Source: Lachnospiraceae bacterium
Lineage (GTDB): Bacteria; Bacillota; Clostridia; Lachnospirales; Lachnospiraceae
Direction of reading: 5' to 3'
NCBI GenBank assembly: GCA_017964055.1
Contig: JAGCSS010000334.1
Coordinates: forward strand, 1-9,004
DNA length: 9,004 nt
Positions 1 to 5,668 of the stretch are shown here, one piece after another. Position 1 is the stretch's first letter. Every line of letters starts with the position of its first letter. Below the pieces are notes generated by a model that saw only the letters and a program-made list of their open reading frames with translations, ran no database searches and was not told where the DNA came from. A program made the position numbers and the translations under genes.

Positions 1-1155
1 ATTGACCCTGAACGTAAGCCTGTGTTTTCCCTTTGTGAACCCGAACCAGTAAGGGCTGTCCCCGTTTCCGAGTACCGAGAGCTGCCATGCATTTTCGTAA
101 TAGAAATAGAATTCGTCCGCCTCGGCAAAAGGTGTCCTGCCGTCGATCTCGAGCGAACGGCAGACCGTAACGCCCGTGTTCTTGTTCTGGCGGTACTTGA
201 CCATGATGCGGTAGAGACCGTCCTCGGGAATATCGATATCCCAGGATATCCACTGTCCGACCAGCTTCCAGTTCGTGCCGCCGATCGTGTTGAGCCTGGT
301 CTTTGACGCGTTGTAAGGCTCAGTAAGCGACGAAGTGCGGTCGGGTATCGGATAGAGTGTCGAATCGGATTTGAGTGTTGCTTCCTCGCCCTGGATCTTT
401 ACCGGACTGTCTTCGGTGATCTCGGCAAAGCCCGCTGCGCGGTTGGCCGCGTCATATTCCGCGTAAGAGAGCGGTTCGGGCTCCTGTGTGAGTACGACTT
501 CCCCGATCACCATAGGTTCCTTTACAGAGGTCAGGGTGATCGTGTTGACTCCCTGTTCAAAATAGTATTTGTATGCGCCCGTCACATAGCCGTCGCTGTC
601 CTTTACGAAAGCGCTGGTCCATGCGGGAGCTTCCTTTTGGCGTGGCCTGATGTCGTTGTCTCTCGAGTCGCGGCCGATCTGTTCGGCATTGGTCCAGGTC
701 CTCGTAAACTCAACGTACTGCGAGCCTTCGAACGGTATCTCGCCGTTGATATAGACCTTGCGCTCGATCGTATTGTTCTTGCCCGTGATCGGGAAATATG
801 TGAGGCTGATGCTGTAGAATCCGGCCGTGGGGACATTGACCTCATAGGTCACGGAGCCCTCTTCCCTGGTCAGAAGGCTTTTTCCCGCGCGTCCCTCGTA
901 TGAGTCGAGGACCTCAAAATCCCCGGAAGCCGTCAGGTACGCATCGCCGGGTATGATTATCTCACCTTCGGGCTCGGCGGCATCCGAATGCGCTGCGATA
1001 TAAGCGCTGTAGCTCTCGGCGTCATGCACCATGGCGCTGATATCGGGCCTGTATTCGCTCTCATATGTGCCGGCCGATGCCGATGCGAACAGAGGCGCAG
1101 ACATCGAGACGATCAGGATGAACGCCGCGGCCTTTTTTAAGAACTGACCTCTCAT
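1..1155 (-). CDS. Secreted protein with tandem carbohydrate-binding-like modules (C-terminus beyond window); possible ABC solute-binding fusion
   Basis: The frame runs open from an ATG at 1155-1153 to base 1, giving 385 residues with no stop, so the C-terminus lies outside the window. Residues 1-28 form a Sec signal peptide: positive RGQFLKK, a hydrophobic stretch, then ASASA. No lipobox is visible. Two beta-rich modules follow, at about 66-225 and 255-385. Both contain a glycan-module-like 'GxYxI' strand (AGFYSI, DGLYRI) and an 'INGEIPF' or 'IDGRTPF' turn. The first also has the RPRQKEAPAW segment near 170-179. From memory, this combination occurs in the N-terminal half of large Firmicutes extracellular proteins annotated as solute-binding proteins. 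The binding domain itself is not visible here, so that part is inference. The gene starts 30 bp after the GH43 stop, with a weak AAAGG ribosome site, so it is probably translated from the same transcript. Likely role: capture of the glycan or oligosaccharides handled by the GH43 enzyme. Confidence 0.75.
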   Translation of the reverse strand, partial: MRGQFLKKAAAFILIVSMSAPLFASASAGTYESEYRPDISAMVHDAESYSAYIAAHSDAAEPEGEIIIPGDAYLTASGDFEVLDSYEGRAGKSLLTREEGSVTYEVNVPTAGFYSISLTYFPITGKNNTIERKVYINGEIPFEGSQYVEFTRTWTNAEQIGRDSRDNDIRPRQKEAPAWTSAFVKDSDGYVTGAYKYYFEQGVNTITLTSVKEPMVIGEVVLTQEPEPLSYAEYDAANRAAGFAEITEDSPVKIQGEEATLKSDSTLYPIPDRTSSLTEPYNASKTRLNTIGGTNWKLVGQWISWDIDIPEDGLYRIMVKYRQNKNTGVTVCRSLEIDGRTPFAEADEFYFYYENAWQLSVLGNGDSPYWFGFTKGKHRLTFRVN

Positions 1156-1185
1156 ACCTATCCAACCTTTCGTTGCGGTTAAAAC

Positions 1186-3228
1186 TTAGGGAAGCTGCCA
1201 CTCGGAAACAAACGATATCTCCATGTCTCCGTTTTCCTTGAACTCTATCGGCAGCCAGATATATCTGGAATCATGCAGCGCATCCGCGAACCATCTGTCG
1301 CCCATGTAGATCCAGGTGCCGCTCGCGGGATCGCGGAAAATGCAGGTGCTCTGCGACTCGAATGTCGTGTGGTTCTCATCGTCGAGACACGGATCGCCCT
1401 TCGATTCCCATTCTCCCATAACGGAATCGGAAACATAGAAGCGCGCCTGATTGGGTGCCCATCCGGTGCATCCCGACGTCATGAGATAATACTTGCCGTC
1501 TCTCAGGAAAAGTGCGGGTGCCTCGCGCTGCGCGCCGGGGAAGAGCCTGATGAAATCAACTCCGTAGACCGCCTTTTCGGGATCCGTTGCAAGATATGTA
1601 TACTCGTCGTTGAGCCTGGAGATGTAGAGTGTAAGATTCTCCTCGCTCGAGTAGATGATGTAGGCCGTACCGTCGGTGTCCTTGAACAGGTTCATGTCCC
1701 TGGCCATGCCCTTGCTCTCGGGGTACTTGTCCTCCTGGTCGGGCGGGCAGGTGTTGAGCCTGTATCTGCCTACAAACCGATAAGGACCGAAGGGTGTGTC
1801 GCTGACGGCTACGCCCGCACAGGCCGCGGCATAATTGCTGTCACTGGTCGCTGTGGGGCCGTCAGCGTGAAACCAGAGGATGTATTTATCTGTCTTCTCG
1901 TTGTAGATGAGTTTGGGGCGCTCGATGACCGCACGTTCCGCGCTGAGGGCAAGTGCGACATTGTCGAGCTCTTCGGATGAGTAGCCTGCATAGACTTCCT
2001 TGAAATAGGGATCGGTCTCGAGGACTCTCCTGTTCGGCACATTCCTCATGATGATGCCTTCGAACTTCCAGTTATAGAGGTCGTCGGAGCTGTAAGCGCA
2101 CACTCCGCCGCGATAGCCGTTGGTCTTGTCTTCTCCGACCCATACCCACTTTGTGACCTTTTCTCCGGTCTCGGGATCGGGGATCTCCATCTGCTGAACC
2201 TGACCGCCGTGCGCCTGAATGGGAGTATTCTCCGTGTCTCTCCATACCGCACCCGGCTTGAACGAATCATATCTGTACTGTTTAGTAAGCATCTTGTAAC
2301 TCTCCCTCAGGTTGTTGAATTTTAACTTGATCGCGTTGGTTCCCGCCTTGCCGTCCTTCTCCAGGAATTCCCGGGCCTCTTCATAGGCTTCGAGGTAATT
2401 CCGGGACGACTCGGCCGTGTATACCGATCCGGGATCCTCCACGGCCATCGCTTTTACCGCGGCCGCGAGCAGCTCCTTTGTGTACTCGGGTGTTATCGCG
2501 ATCCTGATATAGCTCAGGATCGGTGTATCCATGAAATTCCTGATCTTTGAATTGAAGACTTTAAGATTCAGCTCTCCGTCCGTAACATCTACGGAAAAGC
2601 TCTTTTCGTTGTCCTGATAGCGGAGTATCTTTTCGGAATCCACCAGGATCTGTCCTTCGCACTCGGCATCGATCCTGCGCACTCCGAAGGGGTTGTAGAA
2701 ACCGAGCGTAACGGTATAGGTCCCGTCCGGAACCCTGAAATCATAGCAGATCACGGCGTCGGTCAGCTCCGCCGAATCGTCTATAACCCACTTATAGGCC
2801 GTCGCGCCTTTGCCGAGGCTGTCCGCGTCACGCTGCATCGCGGGATTCTCGCGGTAACCCCAGACCTTTCCGGTCCCGGGGTCCGTACCGTACGGCATAT
2901 CCGGTACCGACTGGCAGAGGCCCGGGAACATCCCTGCGAGGAATTCGGCGGGTTCGGGTGAACCGCAGTCCACAAAATACAGCAGGAAATCCGAAAGGAG
3001 CAGGTCATCCTCGCTCCAGTCAAAGCTTACGGTCTCCGGTACGGCCTGTGTAACGGCCGGATCAGGCTCTTTTTGCGTGTCTGTTATCGGTGCTTCGGAA
3101 ACTCCGGCGGCACCTGTCGGTGTCGTTTTGCCGTCTCCTGACAGCTTATTTCCGCACCCGGTGATCAGTCCCAGGAGGGCCAAAGCCGCGGCAATAGCGC
3201 ATATCCGGGCTCTCATTCTGTTGTGCAT
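1186..3228 (-). CDS. Lipoprotein glycoside hydrolase family 43 (exo-beta-1,3-galactanase-like), with malectin-like and FIVAR-like modules
   Basis: The protein is 680 residues from the ATG at 3228-3226. That start is preferred over ATGs 36 and 15 codons upstream because AGGAG lies 9 nt before it and a signal peptide begins there. LITGC (21-25) is a lipobox, so C25 is probably lipidated and the enzyme surface-anchored. Order: linker 26-75; malectin-like beta module about 80-245 (YFVDCGS, then DGTYTVTLGFYN); helical FIVAR-like spacer about 250-317; GH43 domain about 325-680. GH43 landmarks are IQAHGG (337-342), GED (365-367), ERPK (436-439), RDM with D511, REAP with E569, and FESQS with Q626. 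In the exo-beta-1,3-galactanase subgroup the acid is Glu, and a Gln has been proposed to replace the usual Asp base. E569 and Q626, 57 residues apart, fit that plan. Likely substrate: beta-1,3-galactan or arabinogalactan side chains. Substrate and subgroup are inferred; GH43 membership is firm. Confidence 0.87.
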   Translation of the reverse strand: MHNRMRARICAIAAALALLGLITGCGNKLSGDGKTTPTGAAGVSEAPITDTQKEPDPAVTQAVPETVSFDWSEDDLLLSDFLLYFVDCGSPEPAEFLAGMFPGLCQSVPDMPYGTDPGTGKVWGYRENPAMQRDADSLGKGATAYKWVIDDSAELTDAVICYDFRVPDGTYTVTLGFYNPFGVRRIDAECEGQILVDSEKILRYQDNEKSFSVDVTDGELNLKVFNSKIRNFMDTPILSYIRIAITPEYTKELLAAAVKAMAVEDPGSVYTAESSRNYLEAYEEAREFLEKDGKAGTNAIKLKFNNLRESYKMLTKQYRYDSFKPGAVWRDTENTPIQAHGGQVQQMEIPDPETGEKVTKWVWVGEDKTNGYRGGVCAYSSDDLYNWKFEGIIMRNVPNRRVLETDPYFKEVYAGYSSEELDNVALALSAERAVIERPKLIYNEKTDKYILWFHADGPTATSDSNYAAACAGVAVSDTPFGPYRFVGRYRLNTCPPDQEDKYPESKGMARDMNLFKDTDGTAYIIYSSEENLTLYISRLNDEYTYLATDPEKAVYGVDFIRLFPGAQREAPALFLRDGKYYLMTSGCTGWAPNQARFYVSDSVMGEWESKGDPCLDDENHTTFESQSTCIFRDPASGTWIYMGDRWFADALHDSRYIWLPIEFKENGDMEISFVSEWQLP

Positions 3229-3291
3229 ATCATCCTGCTCCTCTCCGGTTCTGATATAAAGAAGGAAACTCATCCCTCTGCCTGCACCATA

Positions 3292-3320
3292 AGAATATAC
3301 CAAAAGCCTGAAATGTGCAA
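3292..3320 (-). promoter_or_regulatory. Candidate promoter of the GH43 unit
   Basis: On the minus strand, TTGCAC (3320-3315) is followed after 17 nt by TATTCT (3297-3292), or after 15 nt by the better -10 match TATATT (3299-3294). The -35 matches only TTG of the consensus, as often seen in regulated promoters. The putative -35 overlaps the right half of the 12-bp palindrome at 3317-3328, which would let a bound repressor block polymerase. The leader before the GH43 start would be about 55-60 nt. This is a pattern-based call only. Confidence 0.35.
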
Positions 3321-3328
3321 TCGATTGC
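3317..3328. promoter_or_regulatory. Perfect 12-bp palindrome GCAATCGATTGC, candidate operator
   Basis: GCAATCGATTGC equals its own reverse complement over all 12 bases and has a central CG, the symmetry typical of LacI-family operators. The core AATCGATT recurs at 3385-3392, and the half CGATT at 3407-3411 and 3420-3424. It overlaps the likely -35 of the GH43 unit, so repression by a sugar-responsive regulator is the natural reading. No regulator gene is in the window, so the cognate protein is unknown. Confidence 0.45.
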
Positions 3329-3352
3329 CTATACAAAAATCAGCGCAGTGAT

Positions 3353-3369
3353 TTGTGCATGTTGCACAA
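3353..3369. promoter_or_regulatory. Inverted repeat TTGTGCA-TGT-TGCACAA
   Basis: Two perfect 7-bp arms are separated by 3 nt. The spacing is too tight for a good RNA hairpin loop and better suits a dimeric DNA-binding protein. GTGCAA/TTGCAC half-sites also occur at 3315-3320 and 3415-3420, so this arm sequence is repeated around the region. It lies about 30 bp upstream of the candidate GH43 -35 and about 108 bp upstream of the candidate PAP2 -35, so it could serve either gene. Confidence 0.4.
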
Positions 3370-3384
3370 TTTTGACCGTGATAC

Positions 3385-3392
3385 AATCGATT
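3385..3392. promoter_or_regulatory. Second AATCGATT palindromic core
   Basis: AATCGATT is an 8-bp palindrome identical to the centre of the 3317-3328 site. Its flanks (C on the left, TTC on the right) break the wider symmetry. The two centres are 66 bp apart, about 6.3 helical turns, a distance compatible with looping but not proof of it. Taken as an auxiliary operator candidate only. Confidence 0.3.
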
Positions 3393-3476
3393 TCACATAT
3401 AGAAAACGATTAAGTTGCACGATTGCGCATCCAGCAAAAAGCACAAAAACTGCTTTTGACGTATTCTCTGTTTCCC

Positions 3477-3505
3477 TTGCCAAAAACAGTATAAATTGCT
3501 ACTAT
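3477..3505 (+). promoter_or_regulatory. Candidate promoter of the PAP2 phosphatase gene
   Basis: TTGCCA (3477-3482), a 17-nt spacer, and TACTAT (3500-3505) preceded by TG one base away (3497-3498) form an extended -10 promoter of the housekeeping sigma type. Transcription would begin near 3512, giving a leader of about 50 nt that includes the hairpin at 3522-3544. Spacing and extended -10 are good; -35 and -10 each have mismatches. Confidence 0.5.
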
Positions 3506-3521
3506 AAAGGTATAAAAACAA

Positions 3522-3544
3522 GCCTCGGACAGCATTTCCGGGGC
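3522..3544 (+). promoter_or_regulatory. Stem-loop in the PAP2 leader
   Basis: GCCTCGGA (3522-3529) can pair with TCCGGGGC (3537-3544) as an 8-bp GC-rich stem with one G-U pair and a 7-nt loop. It falls between the predicted transcription start and the GGAG ribosome site at 3553-3556. Only three T residues follow, so a strong intrinsic terminator is unlikely. mRNA stabilisation, weak attenuation or protein binding are possible. Confidence 0.4.
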
Positions 3545-3561
3545 TTTGGAACGGAGACAGT

Positions 3562-4488
3562 ATGGGTAATGCAATTTTCTTTGAATGGGAGCCCGGGCTC
3601 ATGGAATGGCTCCAGTCACATATAGGCAGTTTCGGCACTTCTCTGATGTCGTTCTTCTCGGCATTCGGTGAAGAGACCATCCTGATAGCTTTCATGTGCA
3701 TCCTTTATTTCATCATCGATAAGGAAGCGGCAAAATTCACAGCGAGGCGCTTTATGATCGCAGGCTGCTTTTACGCAGGCATCAAGAATATCGTCTGCCG
3801 CCTGCGTCCGTATATGGTGCATGATAATGTTAAATGCCTGAAGCCCGTCGACAAAAACGCGGATATCATGGATGTTGTCGCTCAGGGTTATTCATTTCCC
3901 AGCGGGCACTCCTCGGGTTCATCCTCGATCTTCATCGGATCGGCGGTTTATCTGAAGAACCGGATTTTTTCGATCATCTCGGTCATTATCGTTCTTCTGG
4001 TCGGCATCTCGCGCTTCTGTCTCGGTGTTCACTACCCGACGGATGTACTCGTCGGCTGGGGCATCGGCATTGCGAGCATTTTCCTTTTTTCGCTGCTCGA
4101 GAAGCTAATCAAAAAGCGCTGGATCATTTACCTGATATTCACCGTACTTTTTATCCCCGGCTTTTTCTTCTGCACGACCAATGATTTCTATACGAACTAC
4201 GGCCTGATGACCGGCATGTTTGCCGCAGACCTTTTCGAGGAGCGCTTCGCGAAGTTCGGCAGGCCCGCAAACCTGCTCATCGGCGTCCTCCGCATTGCGG
4301 GAGCTATCGCCCTGTATTTCGGCGTCAACGCCCTGTTAAAGCTTCCGTTCGATGCCGATTTCCTTGCCTCCGGGACGACTGCCGCACATATTGCCAGAAG
4401 CTGCAGGTATTTCCTGGTCATATTGATTTCACTGGGCATATATCCCGCCTGCTTCAAGCTGTTCCGCAAGAAGGAAAAACAGGCGTAA
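3562..4488 (+). CDS. PAP2-superfamily membrane phosphatase with C-terminal membrane extension
   Basis: The 308-residue protein carries the full PAP2 signature: K75 to R82-P83 (KX6RP), PSGH at 113-116, and S150-R151 with H157 and D161 (SRX5HX3D). H157 is the expected phospho-histidine nucleophile, H116 the acid/base and D161 its partner. Hydrophobic stretches near 38-52, 66-78, 122-150 and 162-180 place it in the cytoplasmic membrane. Such enzymes dephosphorylate lipid phosphates, for example undecaprenyl pyrophosphate or phosphatidic and phosphatidylglycerol phosphates; the substrate cannot be read from sequence. Residues 185-308 extend beyond the core with further hydrophobic segments (about 187-204, 236-258, 282-297) and a charged RKKEKQA end. 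The start is supported by GGAG at 3553-3556. The gene stands alone on the plus strand, with its own promoter and terminator. Confidence 0.9.
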   Translation: MGNAIFFEWEPGLMEWLQSHIGSFGTSLMSFFSAFGEETILIAFMCILYFIIDKEAAKFTARRFMIAGCFYAGIKNIVCRLRPYMVHDNVKCLKPVDKNADIMDVVAQGYSFPSGHSSGSSSIFIGSAVYLKNRIFSIISVIIVLLVGISRFCLGVHYPTDVLVGWGIGIASIFLFSLLEKLIKKRWIIYLIFTVLFIPGFFFCTTNDFYTNYGLMTGMFAADLFEERFAKFGRPANLLIGVLRIAGAIALYFGVNALLKLPFDADFLASGTTAAHIARSCRYFLVILISLGIYPACFKLFRKKEKQA

Positions 4489-4507
4489 AAAACATATTGC
4501 CGCATAC

Positions 4508-4550
4508 AAAAAGAGTGCCTGTCGCCATAAATGGTGACAGGCACCTTTTT
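4508..4550. terminator. Bidirectional intrinsic terminator between converging genes
   Basis: GTGCCTGTCGCCA (4515-4527) pairs with TGGTGACAGGCAC (4532-4544) as a 13-bp stem with a single G-U pair and a TAAA tetraloop. On the plus strand it is followed by CTTTTT (4545-4550), ending the PAP2 transcript. On the minus strand it is followed by TCTTTTT (complement of 4508-4514), ending the leuS/lipoprotein transcript, whose last stop codon is at 4569-4567. It sits in the 78-bp gap between the two converging stops. Confidence 0.9.
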
Positions 4551-4566
4551 CTATTGGTACTCTTAT

Positions 4567-5652
4567 TTAATACTCAAAAGAAATGTAAGGATCCTCCGGA
4601 TCATACTTGAACACCCTGAGATAATACGGGTTTTCATCCTCATCGAAGGTCATGTACAGACACATCGTAGCGTCCGCCTTGTTATCCGGCAGGTCAACGA
4701 CGAATCTGCAGAGCTCTCCGGGCTCGAGCGTCGCGCCGTACATGAAGGGGCCGGGCTCCCAGCCGTTTTCCTCATTTTTAGGGTCGTAGCCCTCCGCGGG
4801 CTCATGCACTTCTATCTCGACCTTTCGGTAGCCGGAATTGACCAGGATCAGCTCCTGCGGGTTATTCCAGGGGCAGCTTACCCACTCATTGTCCGTTTCG
4901 TCGATAAGAGGCCATCCGAGCTCCGTGCAGGCCTTGCTGAGCTCTTCATCGGGGCAGGTGATCGCAACGATCCAGCGTCCCGCGCCTGCTTCCTCGACCA
5001 GGTCTTTCAGCACATCAGGGATCTCACGCTTTTCACCGTAGACAAGACCCTCTTCCCACCACCATGCCGTATCTCCGTAAAAGAGCGAAGCTCCGGTCTG
5101 AGTGCCGTCTTCGTACGTGATATCGATGTCCTCGATGAGCGTCCCGTCATCGGAGAATGAATAAGCATATCCGTCTTCAGTCTCGGCAAAATCGACCGAT
5201 ACACGCGATCCGTATTCCGTCCTCGCAAAAGTACAGGTCCCGTACAGGATCTCCGATTCGCTGTCGGGGATTTCCCTTACCCTCGAGACCGAATAATCGT
5301 CGTTAAAGCTTACATAAATGATCTCATCCTCATCAGCGGCCTGCCATTCCCAGCCCTCGATCTCGCCGCTGTTGCAGTACCAGGTACCGATGAAATCGGA
5401 ATAGTTCCCGGTCAGCTCCGATGTGGGTTCATCGGTAGGCTGCGGCTCCTCGGCGGGCTCTGCCGGAGGCTCCGGAACCGCTGTGGGCTCGGGACCCGGC
5501 GTGGGCGTAGGTGATTTGGTCGGTACCGGAGTCGGTGTCGCGGTCGCCGCCGCGGGCTCCTTTGTCGGTTCCGTATCCTTATCCGTGCCCTTGGAGCACC
5601 CTGCCGCCAAAATCATGACGGCCGCCATTAATATCGCGATAAGCTTTTTCAT
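4567..5652 (-). CDS. Lipoprotein of unknown function with Pro/Thr/Glu-rich linker
   Basis: I do not recognise this 361-residue protein. The first 19 residues are a lipoprotein signal (MKK, hydrophobic core, LAAGC with C19 as the lipid site). Residues 20-80 are a low-complexity linker rich in TP, EP and PTP repeats, typical of a spacer through the Gram-positive wall. About 82-200 looks beta-rich, starts with DFIGTWY and contains a WWWEE cluster near 197-201. The opening recalls lipocalin-like folds, but only weakly. About 225-361 is a second acidic, aromatic-rich region. Cysteines other than C19 lie at 93, 140, 233, 242, 260, 315 and 331. The ATG at 5652-5650 has AGAGAGG 7 nt upstream. It begins 16 bp after the leuS stop, so co-transcription with leuS is likely, and it ends at the terminator. 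A role in binding or sensing at the surface is a guess. Confidence 0.85.
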   Translation of the reverse strand: MKKLIAILMAAVMILAAGCSKGTDKDTEPTKEPAAATATPTPVPTKSPTPTPGPEPTAVPEPPAEPAEEPQPTDEPTSELTGNYSDFIGTWYCNSGEIEGWEWQAADEDEIIYVSFNDDYSVSRVREIPDSESEILYGTCTFARTEYGSRVSVDFAETEDGYAYSFSDDGTLIEDIDITYEDGTQTGASLFYGDTAWWWEEGLVYGEKREIPDVLKDLVEEAGAGRWIVAITCPDEELSKACTELGWPLIDETDNEWVSCPWNNPQELILVNSGYRKVEIEVHEPAEGYDPKNEENGWEPGPFMYGATLEPGELCRFVVDLPDNKADATMCLYMTFDEDENPYYLRVFKYDPEDPYISFEY

Positions 5653-5668
5653 GACAAATCCTCTCTGC

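Larger units (their letters stand above)
3229..3561. other. Divergent intergenic region between the GH43 unit and the PAP2 gene
   Basis: These 333 bp separate two divergently oriented starts, and I see no convincing gene in them. The short frames crossing the region lack ribosome sites and recognisable sequence. The stretch is more AT-rich than the flanking genes. It contains candidate promoters for both sides, a palindrome at 3317-3328, a 7+3+7 inverted repeat at 3353-3369, a second AATCGATT core at 3385-3392, further CGATT copies at 3407-3411 and 3420-3424, and a leader hairpin at 3522-3544. A weaker AT-rich inverted repeat (AAAAGCA, 7-nt spacer, TGCTTTT) lies at 3437-3457. Confidence 0.8.

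Noticed and set aside
1273..1980. Plus-strand frame of 235 codons opposite the GH43 domain
   Set aside because: The opposite strand encodes the GH43 catalytic motifs. The antisense frame shows no family features or start signals.
3229..3336. N-terminal extension of the GH43 frame by 36 codons
   Set aside because: The upstream ATGs lack properly spaced ribosome sites and would bury the lipoprotein signal inside the protein. The candidate promoter at 3292-3320 also overlaps this stretch.
3353..3625. Short frames across the divergent region on both strands
   Set aside because: They overlap promoter-like and palindromic sequence, have no ribosome sites and resemble no protein family.
4531..5160. 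Plus-strand frame beginning inside the terminator region
   Set aside because: It starts in the terminator hairpin and runs antisense to the lipoprotein gene, so it is treated as a shadow.
5440..5580. Repetitive-looking GC-rich stretch considered as a DNA repeat or CRISPR
   Set aside because: It encodes the Pro/Thr/Glu-rich linker of the lipoprotein. The units are irregular and have no repeat-spacer structure.
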